Source: Stutzerimonas xanthomarina
GTDB lineage: Bacteria; Pseudomonadota; Gammaproteobacteria; Pseudomonadales; Pseudomonadaceae
Direction: 5' to 3'
Assembly (NCBI RefSeq): GCF_003935375.1
Contig: NZ_RHQM01000019.1
Span: forward strand, 55,732-119,731
DNA length: 64,000 bases
Part shown: piece by piece, positions 28,202 to 40,619 of the stretch
Position numbering within the stretch: the stretch's first letter is position 1
Layout: each line of letters begins with the position of its first letter
Translations under genes and position numbers: made by a program
Notes under the pieces: model-generated
The model's database searches: none
What the model saw: only the letters and a program-made list of their open reading frames with translations
What the model was told of the DNA's origin: nothing

Positions 28202-30019
28202 ATGACTGCTCAGAAGAAAATCACCGTTACCGACACCATCCTGCGTGACGCCCATCAGTCGCTGCTGGCCACCCGCATGCGCACTGAAGACATGCTGCCG
28301 ATCTGCGAAAAGCTCGACCGTGTCGGCTACTGGTCGCTGGAAGTCTGGGGCGGCGCCACGTTCGACGCCTGCGTACGCTTCCTCAAGGAAGACCCCTGGG
28401 AGCGCCTGCGCCAGCTCAAGGCGGCGCTGCCCAACACCCGACTACAGATGCTGCTGCGCGGGCAGAACCTGCTCGGCTACCGCCATTACAGCGATGATGT
28501 GGTCGAAGCGTTCTGCGCCAAGGCGGCGCAGAACGGCATCGACGTGTTCCGCATCTTCGACGCTATGAACGACGTGCGAAACCTGGAAACCGCGATCAAG
28601 GCCGTGAAGAAGACCGGCAAGCACGCCCAGGGCACCATCGCCTACACCACCAGCCCGGTGCATACCGTCGAGTTGTTCGTCGAGCAGGGTCGGGCGATGC
28701 GCGACATGGGCGTCGATTCCATCGCCATCAAGGACATGGCCGGCCTGCTCACGCCGTTCGCCACCGGCGAGCTGGTGCGCGCGCTGAAGGCCGAGATCGA
28801 CCTGCCGGTGTTCATTCACTCCCACGACACGGCTGGCGTCGCCAGCATGTGCCAGTTGAAAGCCATCGAGAACGGCGCCGACCACATCGACACCGCCATT
28901 TCCTCCATGGCCTGGGGCACCAGTCATCCCGGCACCGAATCCATGGTTGCCGCGTTGCGTGGCACGCCTTACGACACCGGTCTCGATTTGGAGCTGCTGC
29001 AGGAGATCGGCCTGTACTTCTACGCGGTGCGCAAGAAGTACCACCAGTTCGAAAGCGAATTCACCGGCGTCGATACCCGTGTGCAGGTCAACCAGGTGCC
29101 GGGCGGGATGATTTCCAACCTGGCCAACCAGCTGAAGGAGCAGGGTGCGCTCAACCGCATGGATGAAGTGCTCGCCGAGATTCCGCGCGTGCGCAAGGAC
29201 CTCGGCTACCCGCCGCTGGTAACCCCGACCTCGCAGATCGTCGGCACCCAGGCGTTCTTCAACGTACTCGCCGGCGAACGCTACAAGACCATTACCAACG
29301 AGGTGAAGCTCTACCTGCAGGGCCGCTACGGCAAGGCGCCGGGCACCATCGACGCCAAGCTGCAGCGCCAGGCCATTGGCGGTGAAGAGATCATCGACGT
29401 GCGCCCGGCCGACCTGATCAAGCCGGAGCTGGACAAGCTGCGCCAGGAAGTCGGTGCGCTGGCCAAATCCGAAGAAGACGTGCTGACCTACGCCATGTTT
29501 CCCGACATCGGCCGCAAGTTCCTCGAGGAGCGTGAGGCCGGTACGCTGGTACCGGAAACACTGCTGCCGATCCCTGACGGCAGCACCGCGACCGCTGCAG
29601 GCGGGCAGGGCGTGCCGACCGAGTTCGTCATCGATGTGCACGGCGAGACCTACCGCGTGGATATCACCGGCGTCGGCGTCAAGGGCGAAGGCAAGCGGCA
29701 CTTCTTCCTTTCCATCGATGGCATGCCGGAAGAGGTGGTGTTCGAGCCATTGAACAACTTCGTCGGCGGCAGCGGCGGCGGTCAGCGCAAGCAGGCCAGC
29801 GGTCCGGGCGACGTCAGCACCAGCATGCCGGGCAACGTGGTCGACGTGCTGGTCAAGGAAGGCGACGTGGTCAAGGCTGGCCAGGCCGTACTGATCAGCG
29901 AAGCGATGAAGATGGAAACCGAGATTCAGGCGCCCATGAGCGGAACGGTCAAGGCCGTGCATGTCGCCAAAGGTGACCGGGTGAACCCAGGCGATGTCTT
30001 GATAGAGATCGAGGGCTGA
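28202..30019 (+). CDS. pycB: Pyruvate carboxylase subunit B / oxaloacetate decarboxylase alpha-like
   Basis: 605-residue carboxyltransferase plus biotin carrier. The N-terminal TIM-barrel (1 to about 300) has TDTILRDAHQSLLATRMRTEDM, the metal-binding and catalytic run DSIAIKDMAGLL and HSHDTAGVA. A conserved PYC_OADA domain follows to about 460, then a Gly-rich linker (VGGSGGGQRK) and the biotinyl domain with the biotinylation site SEAMKMET (Lys about 563). No beta or gamma subunits of a sodium-pumping decarboxylase are present, so pairing with pycA as pyruvate carboxylase is the best reading. It is often annotated oadA. Confidence 0.93.
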   Translation: MTAQKKITVTDTILRDAHQSLLATRMRTEDMLPICEKLDRVGYWSLEVWGGATFDACVRFLKEDPWERLRQLKAALPNTRLQMLLRGQNLLGYRHYSDDVVEAFCAKAAQNGIDVFRIFDAMNDVRNLETAIKAVKKTGKHAQGTIAYTTSPVHTVELFVEQGRAMRDMGVDSIAIKDMAGLLTPFATGELVRALKAEIDLPVFIHSHDTAGVASMCQLKAIENGADHIDTAISSMAWGTSHPGTESMVAALRGTPYDTGLDLELLQEIGLYFYAVRKKYHQFESEFTGVDTRVQVNQVPGGMISNLANQLKEQGALNRMDEVLAEIPRVRKDLGYPPLVTPTSQIVGTQAFFNVLAGERYKTITNEVKLYLQGRYGKAPGTIDAKLQRQAIGGEEIIDVRPADLIKPELDKLRQEVGALAKSEEDVLTYAMFPDIGRKFLEEREAGTLVPETLLPIPDGSTATAAGGQGVPTEFVIDVHGETYRVDITGVGVKGEGKRHFFLSIDGMPEEVVFEPLNNFVGGSGGGQRKQASGPGDVSTSMPGNVVDVLVKEGDVVKAGQAVLISEAMKMETEIQAPMSGTVKAVHVAKGDRVNPGDVLIEIEG

Positions 30020-30141
30020 GTGAAGGGTGGCGTGGCGGTCTGATCACGTCACGCCAGCGTCGTTTCGACTGTTTTGGCCGCGCTGCGCAAGCATGCGCGG
30101 CAGCCAGCGGAACGGACGGCGCGGGCAGTGTGTCCCCTTTG

Positions 30142-30165
30142 GGAGCCCTTGCGGCTCCTTTTTTT
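30142..30165 (+). terminator. Rho-independent terminator of pycAB
   Basis: GGAGCC CTTGC GGCTCC followed by seven T residues, about 120 bases after the pycB stop. It separates pycAB from sbtAB, so the bicarbonate transporter probably has its own promoter or depends on readthrough. Confidence 0.88.
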
Positions 30166-30218
30166 CGAGCCAATGTCTGCCAGGGATCGGTCCATTGTCC
30201 AAGCTGTGGAGACTGTAG

Positions 30219-31160
30219 ATGGGTATCGACCCAGTAGTGCTGTTCTTCGTGTTCGGCCTGTTTGCGGGCCTGGTGAAGAGCGAGTTGAAGCTGCCGCCGG
30301 CGCTCTACGAGACGCTGTCGATCATCCTGCTGCTGGCGATCGGTCTGCACGGTGGTGTGGAACTGGCCGAACAGGCCAGTGCGGCGCTTCTGGGCCAGTC
30401 GCTACTAGTGCTGGGGCTGGGCGTGTTGCTGCCGATCCTGGCCTTCATCCTGCTGCGTGGCCTGCGTTTCGACAGGGTCAACGCGGCGGCGGTGGCAGCG
30501 CACTACGGCTCGGTGAGCGCTGGTACCTTCGCCGTCGTGGTGGCCTATCTGGCGGCGCGGGAAATCTTCTTCGAAAGCTACATGCCGCTGTTCGTGGCGA
30601 TTCTCGAAATCCCGGCGATCCTGGTCGGCATTCTGCTGGCCAAGGGAGTTTCGCGCGATACCGACTGGAAGGAGCTGGGCCGCGAGATCTTCCTTGGCAA
30701 AAGCATCATGCTGCTGCTCGGTGGCCTGCTGATCGGTGCGATCGCCGGCAAGGAGGCCATCAAACCGCTCGAACCGCTGTACACCAGCATGTTCAAACCG
30801 GTGCTGGCGTTCTTCCTGCTGGAGATGGGCCTGATCGCCTCCGGCCAGCTCGGCTCGCTCAAGCGCTACGGCTTCAAGCTCGCTGCCTTTGCGCTGCTGA
30901 TGCCGCTGATCGGTGCGCTGATCGGCGCCCTGCTGGCGCGCTTCATGGGCCTGTCGCTGGGCGGTACGGCAATGCTCGCCACGCTGGCGGCGAGTGCTTC
31001 GTACATCGCGGTGCCGGCGGCGATGCGCCTGGCGGTGCCAGAAGCCAATCCGTCGCTGTCGCTGACTGCGTCGCTGGGCATCACCTTTCCCTTCAACATC
31101 CTGATCGGCATTCCGCTCTACCTGGCCCTGGCCGAGCGGCTGATCGCCTGGGGGTTCTGA
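30219..31160 (+). CDS. sbtA: Sodium-dependent bicarbonate transporter SbtA family
   Basis: 313-residue polytopic membrane protein with about ten hydrophobic helices, starting MGIDPVVLFFVFGLFAGLVK. The run AAVAAHYGSVSAGTF and its C-terminal counterpart LAASASYIAVPAAMRLAVPEANPS match the inverted-repeat core helices of SbtA, the Na+/HCO3- symporter first known from cyanobacteria. GGAG seven bases before the ATG supports the start. One base separates it from the PII-like gene, a pairing typical of sbtA-sbtB. In a heterotroph the bicarbonate could supply carboxylases such as the adjacent pyruvate carboxylase (inference). Confidence 0.9.
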   Translation: MGIDPVVLFFVFGLFAGLVKSELKLPPALYETLSIILLLAIGLHGGVELAEQASAALLGQSLLVLGLGVLLPILAFILLRGLRFDRVNAAAVAAHYGSVSAGTFAVVVAYLAAREIFFESYMPLFVAILEIPAILVGILLAKGVSRDTDWKELGREIFLGKSIMLLLGGLLIGAIAGKEAIKPLEPLYTSMFKPVLAFFLLEMGLIASGQLGSLKRYGFKLAAFALLMPLIGALIGALLARFMGLSLGGTAMLATLAASASYIAVPAAMRLAVPEANPSLSLTASLGITFPFNILIGIPLYLALAERLIAWGF

Positions 31161-31161
31161 G

Positions 31162-31464
31162 ATGAATGCGCACAATCGTACGCTGCTGACCGTGATCTGC
31201 GAGGCAGCGCTGGAACACAAGCTGGAAGCCGACCTGAAAATCCTGGGCGCTCCGGGCTGGACCCTGTCGGACGCCCGTGGCAGCGGCAGCCGCGGGGTGC
31301 GCAGCGCCGGCTGGGATACCGACGGCAATATCCGCCTGGAGGTGATCTGCAGCCGCGAGATCGCCGAGCGTATCGCTGAGCACCTGCAGGCGCGCTACTA
31401 CGAGAACTTCGCCATGGTCTGCTACCTGGCCGAGGTGGAAGTGCTGCGGCCCGAGAAGTTCTGA
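31162..31464 (+). CDS. sbtB: PII-like protein SbtB, partner of SbtA
   Basis: 100-residue PII-fold protein. The ending RYYENFAMVCYLAEVEVLRPEKF is the conserved C-terminal strand region of SbtB-like PII proteins. The middle part TLSDARGSGSRGVRSAGWDTDGNIRLEVICS corresponds to the T-loop region, with the Gly/Arg-rich turn GSGSRG. In cyanobacteria SbtB binds adenine nucleotides and closes SbtA. The one-base spacing from sbtA implies translational coupling and stoichiometric production. The lack of the classical GlnB Tyr51 context argues against a nitrogen PII. Confidence 0.88.
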   Translation: MNAHNRTLLTVICEAALEHKLEADLKILGAPGWTLSDARGSGSRGVRSAGWDTDGNIRLEVICSREIAERIAEHLQARYYENFAMVCYLAEVEVLRPEKF

Positions 31465-31530
31465 CCGCGTGCTGTGATGCCCCTCGACCGGCGGGCGTCC
31501 ACCCTGGACTCAGGACCGATGGAGCCTTCG

Positions 31531-32439
31531 ATGCACGCCCTGCTGCAGGAAATTCTCGACGATGTACGCCCGCTGCTCGGGCAAGGTCGCGTGGCCAGCT
31601 ACATCCCGGCGCTGGCCGACGTGCCGCCCAACCAGTTGGGTATTGCCGTGTGCAGTGCCGAGGGTGAGATTTTCGAAGCCGGCGACGCGCAGACGCCGTT
31701 CTCGATCCAGAGCATTTCGAAAGTGTTCAGCCTGGTGCAGGCCATCGCTCATCGCGGCGAGTCGTTGTGGGAGCGGCTGGGCCACGAGCCTTCGGGGCAG
31801 CCGTTCAATTCACTGGTGCAGCTCGAGTTCGAGCGCGGCCGCCCGCGCAACCCGTTCATCAACGCCGGGGCGCTGGTGATCTGCGACGTCAACCAGTCGC
31901 GCTTCGCCACCCCGGAGCTGTCGATGCGCGATTTCGTCCGGCACCTGTCCGGCAACCGGCAGATCGTCTCCGACACCCGCGTCGCCGAATCCGAATACCA
32001 GCACCGCGCGCGCAATGCGGCCATGGCTTACCTGATGCAGGCCTTCGGCAACTTCCACAACGATGTCGAAGCGGTATTGCGCAGCTATTTTCATCACTGT
32101 GCGCTGCGCATGAACTGCGTCGACCTGGCCCGCGCGTTCGCCTTTCTCGCCCGCGATGGTGCCTGCCCGCAAAGCGGCGAAACGGTGCTGGCGCCGCGCC
32201 AGGCCAAGCAGGTCAACGCGATCATGGCCACCAGCGGGCTATACGACGAGGCGGGCAACTTCGCCTATCGCGTCGGCCTGCCCGGCAAGAGCGGGGTGGG
32301 CGGCGGCATCGTCGCGGTGGTGCCGGGCCGCTTCACCGTCTGCGTCTGGTCGCCGGAGCTCAACGCCGCGGGCAATTCGCTGATCGGCATGGCCGCCCTC
32401 GAGGCGCTGTCGCAGCGTATTGGCTGGTCCATCTTCTGA
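31531..32439 (+). CDS. glsA: Glutaminase, serine-dependent beta-lactamase fold
   Basis: 302-residue glutaminase hydrolysing glutamine to glutamate and ammonia. Signature segments are [16 protein letters not shown] with the catalytic SxxK (Ser about 60, Lys about 63), [16 protein letters not shown], and [26 protein letters not shown]. The start at 31531 ([19 protein letters not shown]) agrees in length with the P. aeruginosa enzyme as I recall it and has GGAG six bases upstream. Longer in-frame starts (31519, 31474) are possible. It lies 66 bases after sbtB. Confidence 0.94.
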   Translation: MHALLQEILDDVRPLLGQGRVASYIPALADVPPNQLGIAVCSAEGEIFEAGDAQTPFSIQSISKVFSLVQAIAHRGESLWERLGHEPSGQPFNSLVQLEFERGRPRNPFINAGALVICDVNQSRFATPELSMRDFVRHLSGNRQIVSDTRVAESEYQHRARNAAMAYLMQAFGNFHNDVEAVLRSYFHHCALRMNCVDLARAFAFLARDGACPQSGETVLAPRQAKQVNAIMATSGLYDEAGNFAYRVGLPGKSGVGGGIVAVVPGRFTVCVWSPELNAAGNSLIGMAALEALSQRIGWSIF

Positions 32440-32491
32440 CGCGCCGTCGCGGCGGCGCCTACCCTTCGAATTCCTCTGGAGAGAACCAAGC

Positions 32492-33190
32492 ATGAATGAC
32501 GGCAAGAAGAGCGAAACCGCCCAGGAGGCCCTCGAACACATCGTCTCGGGCGTCAAGCGCTTCCGCGAAGAGGTCTATCCCGAGCAGCGCGAGCTGTTCG
32601 AGAAGCTCGCCTACGAGCAGACCCCACGGGCGATGTTCATTACCTGCGCCGATTCGCGAATCATCCCCGAGCTGATCACGCAGAGTTCGCCCGGCGACCT
32701 GTTCGTCACCCGCAACGTCGGCAACGTGGTGCCACCCTACGGGCAGATGAATGGTGGCGTGTCGACCGCCATTGAGTTCGCCGTGATGGCGCTTGGCGTG
32801 CAGCACATCATCGTCTGCGGCCACTCCGACTGCGGCGCGATGAAGGCGGTGCTCAACCCGGCTCAGCTGGAGCGCATGCCGACGGTCAAGGGCTGGCTGC
32901 GGCATGCCGAGGTGGCGAAGATCGTAGTCGAGCAGAACTGTGGCTGCGCCGACCACAACACCCTCGGCATCCTTACCGAGGAGAACGTGGTGGCCCAGCT
33001 CGACCACCTGCGCACGCATCCCTCGGTGGCAGCGCGGCTGGCCAGCGGTCAGCTGTTCATCCACGGCTGGGTGTACAACATCGGGACCAGCGAGATTCGT
33101 GCCTACGATGCCGAGAAGGGCGAGTTCCGCCTGGTCGGCGACGGCCCGCTGCCGATGGCCACGCCGCGGGCGCGCTATCAGGTGAGCTGA
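32492..33190 (+). CDS. can: Beta-class carbonic anhydrase
   Basis: 232-residue enzyme interconverting CO2 and bicarbonate. Zinc ligands and the catalytic dyad are visible: Cys-Asp-Arg in ITCADSRIIPE (Cys about 47) and HxxC in VCGHSDCGAMK; between them lies VTRNVGNVVPPYG. The C-terminal FIHGWVYNIGTSEIRAYD is typical of the plant/cyanobacterial-like subgroup. The start at 32492 has GGAGAG upstream. It is downstream of sbtAB and glsA in the same direction, which fits a role in keeping bicarbonate available for carboxylation (inference). Confidence 0.95.
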   Translation: MNDGKKSETAQEALEHIVSGVKRFREEVYPEQRELFEKLAYEQTPRAMFITCADSRIIPELITQSSPGDLFVTRNVGNVVPPYGQMNGGVSTAIEFAVMALGVQHIIVCGHSDCGAMKAVLNPAQLERMPTVKGWLRHAEVAKIVVEQNCGCADHNTLGILTEENVVAQLDHLRTHPSVAARLASGQLFIHGWVYNIGTSEIRAYDAEKGEFRLVGDGPLPMATPRARYQVS

Positions 33191-33231
33191 AGCGCTTCCG
33201 AGCGGTTTCGGTCTGCTGACGAGGCGCGGGG

Positions 33232-34041
33232 TCAGCGACCACCGGCCAGCGTCGTGCCGCGCTCCTGAATCAGGTAGCACAGGTCAGGGGTCTTGCTGCA
33301 GCCGGCGTAGCCTTCGGCGATCACTTCCTCGAGCGCCTTCTGCAGGCGATTGACCACTTCGTCCGGCGTATCAGGGCTCAGTGCCAGATACAGCGGTTCG
33401 CTGCGATAGCTCAGCGCTATGCGCAGCTGGCTCTCGTCGACGCCCTGCAGCCGCGCGTAATGACGCCACACTGGGTCGGCCACCGCCCACAGGTCGATGC
33501 GCCCGGTCAGCAGTTTGCGCAGGTTTTCAGCGTCGTTGAGGCTGTTGCTGGTGCGGATGCCCTGGCTTTCCAGGAACAGGCTGACACTGCCGTTGGCGTG
33601 GCCGCCGATCTGGTAGCCCTGCGCCTGCTCCAGGCTGTCGAACTTCAGGCCACTATCGGCCGGCGTCAGCAGCACGCTGGCGTGATGGGCCAGCGGCCCG
33701 GCCCACTTGAACTGTCCGGCGTTTTGCGGCGTGCGCGCCACCGAGAACAGCCCGTGGGCGGGCTGCTGCCGGGTCTGCTCGTAGAGCCGGCTCCAGGGGC
33801 CGCGCAGGGTCAGGTTGTAGGCGATGCCGGCGCGGCGAAAGATGTCGCGCACGGTATCGGCATCGATGCCCTGCACATCGTCGCCGCGGGCGAAGCCCTT
33901 GCTGTTGGGGCCCATGTTGAATGGCGGGAAGCTGTCGGTTTGCAGGGTGATCTGATAGTTGGCAGGCAGTTCGGCCTGGGCGGCGCATGCAGCGCTGATG
34001 AGCAGGGCGAACAGCGCCCCGGCAGTTCGGGATCTGGCCAT
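33232..34041 (-). CDS. Periplasmic solute-binding protein, SBP_bac_3/transporter-associated type
   Basis: 269-residue exported protein. The ATG at 34041 has AAGGAG eight bases upstream and gives a signal peptide (ARSRTAGALFALLISAACAAQAELP, cleavage near 23). The mature domain follows the amino-acid-binding-protein pattern (ITLQTDSFPPFNM, ...ADTVRDIFRRAGIAYNLTLRGPWSRLYEQTRQQPAHGLFSVART..., LTGRIDLWAVADP). Two cysteines near the C-terminus (YAGCSKTPDLC) could form a disulfide. No permease is adjacent, so it may be an orphan receptor or a sensory binding protein. The ligand is unknown. Confidence 0.78.
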   Translation of the reverse strand: MARSRTAGALFALLISAACAAQAELPANYQITLQTDSFPPFNMGPNSKGFARGDDVQGIDADTVRDIFRRAGIAYNLTLRGPWSRLYEQTRQQPAHGLFSVARTPQNAGQFKWAGPLAHHASVLLTPADSGLKFDSLEQAQGYQIGGHANGSVSLFLESQGIRTSNSLNDAENLRKLLTGRIDLWAVADPVWRHYARLQGVDESQLRIALSYRSEPLYLALSPDTPDEVVNRLQKALEEVIAEGYAGCSKTPDLCYLIQERGTTLAGGR

Positions 34042-34162
34042 GGCATCGGCTCCTTGACGCTTTTCTTGTTGTTGGCGTGAGCAAGGGTAGCGGTGCTGCA
34101 GGTACATCGCCAGCCGGCCGCGCTGCCCTGCGGGGCAGCGCGCATTTTTGCCGGTGTCGTTT

Positions 34163-35146
34163 TCAGTCGGCCATTTCGCCGCAGAGGTCGCGGCAGAACC
34201 AGTGTTCCACCTCGGCGTGGTCGAGCCCGGCGGCGAGCAGGGCGAACAACTTGCCCAGCGCTGCTTCACGGGTCATGCCGCCGCCGGAGACCAGACCGGC
34301 ATCGCGCAAGCCGCTGCCGGTGGCATAGACGTCGAAATCGACATGGCCGCCCGGGCACTGACTGATCGCCGCCAGCACCACGCCCTGTCGATGCGCGTGG
34401 CGCAGCGCTTCGATGAACGGGACGTCGTCCGCCGGGCCGGTGCCGCTGCCATAGCACTCGAGCAGCAGCGCCTGAGCGCCGCTGGCGACCAGTGCCCGGA
34501 CCTGCGCGGCGCCGACGCCGGGGTACAACGGCAGCACCACGACCTGCGCCGGTCGCTGCGGCAACAGCGCCGGCGGACGTTCGCTGGCCGCTGCGGCGAG
34601 GCGCTTGCGCGGCGCCTCGGCAAAGGCGTCGAAGGCGTCGCTGCGCAGTTTGCTGACCCGCGCGCCGTGCAGCAGCACGCCGTTGAAGAACAGTTGCACA
34701 CCGTGCACCTGCCCGGCCTGCAGGGCGCGCATGGCGCCGAACAGGTTGGGCCAGGCATCGCTGCCCGGGCTTCCCGCCGGCAGCATGGCGCCGGTGAGCA
34801 GCACGGGGATCTCAAGATCCAGCAGCAGGAAGGACAACGCAGCGGCGCTGTAGGCCAGGGTATCGGTGCCGTGCAGCAACAGCACCGCATCGCAGTCGCC
34901 CTGCGCCACGGCATCGCGGACGGCGGACGCCATCTGCAGCCAGTGGGTCGGCTGCATGTTGGCGCTGTCCAGCAGCGGTTGCAGTTCGCGGAAGGTCCAG
35001 CTCGGCAGCGGCCCGGCTTCCAGCGCCTGCTGCGCCCGCAGGCGAGCTTCGAAGCCGGAGGCTGGCATCAACCCGGCGGCGCTCTGTTGCATGCCGATGG
35101 TGCCGCCGGTGTAGAGCACCAGCAGGCGTTCGATTGATTGATTCAC
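34163..35146 (-). CDS. ansA: L-asparaginase, type I (cytoplasmic)
   Basis: 327-residue asparaginase deamidating asparagine to aspartate. Both catalytic threonine motifs are present: LYTGGTIGM at 11-19 and LLHGTDTLAYSAAALSF near 90. There is no signal peptide, which with the length favours the cytoplasmic AnsA group. About 100 bases separate it from the AgcS symporter upstream. Together with aspartase (39.0-40.5 kb) and glutaminase (31.5 kb) it forms an amide and acidic amino-acid degradation neighbourhood. The ATG at 35146 is preceded by GGAGCGCGTG. Confidence 0.93.
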   Translation of the reverse strand: MNQSIERLLVLYTGGTIGMQQSAAGLMPASGFEARLRAQQALEAGPLPSWTFRELQPLLDSANMQPTHWLQMASAVRDAVAQGDCDAVLLLHGTDTLAYSAAALSFLLLDLEIPVLLTGAMLPAGSPGSDAWPNLFGAMRALQAGQVHGVQLFFNGVLLHGARVSKLRSDAFDAFAEAPRKRLAAAASERPPALLPQRPAQVVVLPLYPGVGAAQVRALVASGAQALLLECYGSGTGPADDVPFIEALRHAHRQGVVLAAISQCPGGHVDFDVYATGSGLRDAGLVSGGGMTREAALGKLFALLAAGLDHAEVEHWFCRDLCGEMAD

Positions 35147-35248
35147 ACGCGCTCCTCGCTCGTTCGGCGCAGACCATCAGAAATACAGGCGGATGGGGCC
35201 AGCCCCGTGCGCGGTTGCGCAGAGGGCTGGCCGGTCGCGTCGGAGCGC

Positions 35249-36670
<1,422 letters not shown>

Positions 36671-36840
36671 GGCAATGTTCACCTTGTTGTCGTTGTTAGG
36701 GTGCCGGCGCGCGCCGCTGCGCCGTGCAAGCGGGGGATGTTTCAACAGTAGCGACGACAGGACAATTTCGCAGGTGGCCGCGATGTGGCGCGACCTGATG
36801 CTAGAATGGCGACACTCGCGCCAACCCTCAGGGCATTCCC

Positions 36841-37659
36841 GTGAACTCCCACCTCGCCGAAAACCTCAAGCTGCTCTGCAGCCACTACCGTTCGATTGCC
36901 GAGGTGTGCCGCAAGCTGGCCATCAATCGGGCGCAGTTCAACAAGTACCTGGGCGGGCAGAGCCGCCCCACGCCGTTCAACCTCAAACGCATCGGCGACT
37001 TCTTCGGCGTCGAGGGCTACGAGCTGGAGATGCCGCCCGAGCAGTTCGCCCGGCTGGTCGGTGCGCGCCATCCGGAAGCCCAGGCGCTGCCGCGGACCGA
37101 TCCGCTGCTGGCCCTGCTGCAGCCGTTGCGCGAGCACGCCGCAAGTCTGTCGCGCTATTGCGGCTACTACTTCGAATACGCCAACTGCATGTCGGTGCCG
37201 GGCAGCATCCTCATCTCGCTGGTGCATCTGCGCGAGGAAAACGGCCTCTACCTGTTCGAGCGTCAGGAGCGCCAGGAACGCGCCAGCCCTACCCTCGGCC
37301 ACGCCGAAGACTGGGTACGCTGCCGCTACCTCGGCGCGGCGTTCGGCCTGCAGGACCGGCTGTTCCTGATCGACTACGAGTCGCTGACGCTCAACGAGAT
37401 GAGCCAGACCATCCTCATTCCCAGCTTCAAGAGCCGCATCACCCGTCTTAACGGAATGAAGACCGGCGTCTCTTCGGGCGACCGCCGCACGCCAGCGTGC
37501 ACCTCGGTGGTGTGGGAATACCTGGGTCGCGAGATCAACCGTGTCAGCGCCTATCGCCAGGTGATGCTCTACAGCCCGGACGACCCGCGCATCGACCTGG
37601 ACATCCGCGAGCGCCTGGCGACGCCGCATGTGGAGAACGGGCTGTTCGGCATCGAGTAG
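36841..37659 (+). CDS. XRE-like helix-turn-helix regulator
   Basis: 272-residue protein starting at GTG 36841. Residues about 5-60 form an XRE-like helix-turn-helix (YRSIAEVCRKLAINRAQFNKYLGGQSRPTPFNLKRIGDFFGV). The rest (about 90-272) is a mixed alpha/beta domain (YCGYYFEYANCMSVPGSILISLVHLREENGLYLFERQER) seen in Pseudomonas proteins of unknown ligand. It is divergent from the alanine/glycine symporter over 170 bases, so it probably regulates that gene or itself. The DNA-binding call is good; the effector is unknown. Confidence 0.82.
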   Translation: MNSHLAENLKLLCSHYRSIAEVCRKLAINRAQFNKYLGGQSRPTPFNLKRIGDFFGVEGYELEMPPEQFARLVGARHPEAQALPRTDPLLALLQPLREHAASLSRYCGYYFEYANCMSVPGSILISLVHLREENGLYLFERQERQERASPTLGHAEDWVRCRYLGAAFGLQDRLFLIDYESLTLNEMSQTILIPSFKSRITRLNGMKTGVSSGDRRTPACTSVVWEYLGREINRVSAYRQVMLYSPDDPRIDLDIRERLATPHVENGLFGIE

Positions 37660-37802
37660 AGACGACGACGGTTCATGCCCGCGCCGGGATGGCTGTGCGG
37701 GAACTGCGGATTGGTCGACAGGGAATCAGGGAAACTTCGGCTAACGTGCTCACATGGACCCGCGTGAGCGGTCATTGGGTCGTAATGTATCAGGGATGAA
37801 GC

Positions 37803-38951
37803 ATGCGCCTGTTGGTCTTGGTGTTCTTGGGCTTCACGGTCGCTCTCGCCATCCGTGATGGTCTTGAACGTGTCGCATCGCTCGTTGCGTCCGTCCCCGA
37901 GCGGGGGCAGCTTGTTCAACAGTTAGTCGAGGTCGAAGGCCTCGATGCCCGGTCGTTTTGCAGTTCGCTTCGCCAGAAGAGCTGTCGTTGGGAAATGGTC
38001 GTCCGCGTCGAGGGTGGGCGCATCCTTCGACTGTTTCTGGATCCCCTGCTGCACTCTGGAGATGAGCGCTACGCACTGTTGCAGCCGGGGGACAAGCTGC
38101 GGTTGGGTTTGTCTGGCGACGTGGCCTACACCTTGGTGCGCGTGAGCGCGAAAAATCCGTTGCCCGGTCTCGCGCCTAGCGTCACGTTGCTCGGCGAAGC
38201 CCAGCTGCGTGAATGGCGTGCGGATATCGTATGGCGTGGATATCTGTGGCTGGCGGTGGACTTCGTTGTCGTGTTCTTCGCTTTTCGCGCCCTTAAGCGC
38301 ATGCACCTGGCTGCAAGTGCTGTTCTATGCTTATCTTGCACAGCGTTGCTCACGGTCGTTTCAATCTGGGGCGCGCGTCCCGGCCCTCTACCGAAAGAAC
38401 TTGAACTGATTGATCAGCCAATTACCGCCGCAGCGGTTGGTACACGGCTAAGCTGTCGCGCTGCTCGGCTAGGTTCACGGAGACACTGCGAGCCGCAACA
38501 ATTCATCGCCGATTCTGATGGGAAGATTTGGCCTATAGCCTATCCGGGCACGTCAGTACTGACACCCGAACGGGGGCGCGACTTACTTCTAGGGACCAGG
38601 TTCGATGTTGTCTATCGAATCAAGAACGCTCCCAACGAGAGCAGCGAGCGCAACTGCAGCTTTCGTCAGCATCCGTTGTCGAGAGAGCGAAAAATCGTCT
38701 GGATGTGCGATGACGATGCGGCTGAGCGATACGTCAGGGCAAGGGATCCTGTAAAGGCTCTGGTTGATCGGCTCCCGGGTATTTCTATGTTGGATCCCCT
38801 GCCCTTTGAATGGACCCGGTACGCCTATCGCCAAGCTAGGGCAGCTCATAACGACATAGTGTTTTTTGGGATGCTTATCCCGTTGGGCGCGTGGCTGTTC
38901 TGGTTTCTCTACCGAAATGGCGCAAGCGTTGGGGTGAAAGGCGGGCGCTGA
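37803..38951 (+). CDS. Hypothetical membrane protein, unrecognised
   Basis: 382-residue protein that I do not recognise. Hydrophobic segments: N-terminal 1-17 (MRLLVLVFLGFTVALAI), a pair at about 147-163 and 168-189, and one near the C-terminus (DIVFFGMLIPLGAWLFWFLY). The extramembrane parts contain several cysteines (CSSLRQKSC at 53-61, CRAARLGSRRHC around 218-229, CSFRQ, WMC), which could form periplasmic disulfides. Base composition looks less GC-biased at third positions than in its neighbours, hinting at a different origin. AGGGA lies upstream of the ATG. It sits between an HTH gene and aspA with no partner in the same direction. Confidence 0.65.
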   Translation: MRLLVLVFLGFTVALAIRDGLERVASLVASVPERGQLVQQLVEVEGLDARSFCSSLRQKSCRWEMVVRVEGGRILRLFLDPLLHSGDERYALLQPGDKLRLGLSGDVAYTLVRVSAKNPLPGLAPSVTLLGEAQLREWRADIVWRGYLWLAVDFVVVFFAFRALKRMHLAASAVLCLSCTALLTVVSIWGARPGPLPKELELIDQPITAAAVGTRLSCRAARLGSRRHCEPQQFIADSDGKIWPIAYPGTSVLTPERGRDLLLGTRFDVVYRIKNAPNESSERNCSFRQHPLSRERKIVWMCDDDAAERYVRARDPVKALVDRLPGISMLDPLPFEWTRYAYRQARAAHNDIVFFGMLIPLGAWLFWFLYRNGASVGVKGGR

Positions 38952-39032
38952 ACCTTTCAGTTGCCCTGGAACAGTCAGGAACCATGGCGCCCGTCACTGC
39001 AGCTCATCTACGCGATCAGGATGCGGCTAGAT

Positions 39033-40457
<1,425 letters not shown>

Positions 40458-40619
40458 GATGGTAATGTGGCTTCGGTAGGCGCAGGCTGTGCTGCAGTCC
40501 TTCTAAAATAAGGCTTCCAGGGGTTTGGCGGCCAATGCCGTTGCCGGCTGTCCCATGCCGAATCGGCATAATGGCCGCGTGACTTTGTACTGGGCGCAAT
40601 CGTATCGAGGGATGTTCAG

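Noticed and set aside
30074..31165. Long frame overlapping sbtA in another register
   Set aside because: sbtA has membrane helices, a ribosome-binding site and family motifs; the other frame reads as Gly/Arg-rich shadow.
34121..34149. Hairpin CGCTGCCC/GGGCAGCG followed by TTTTT as a terminator
   Set aside because: The U tract follows on the plus strand, but both flanking genes are on the minus strand; on that strand no U tract follows. It may still act as an RNA hairpin.
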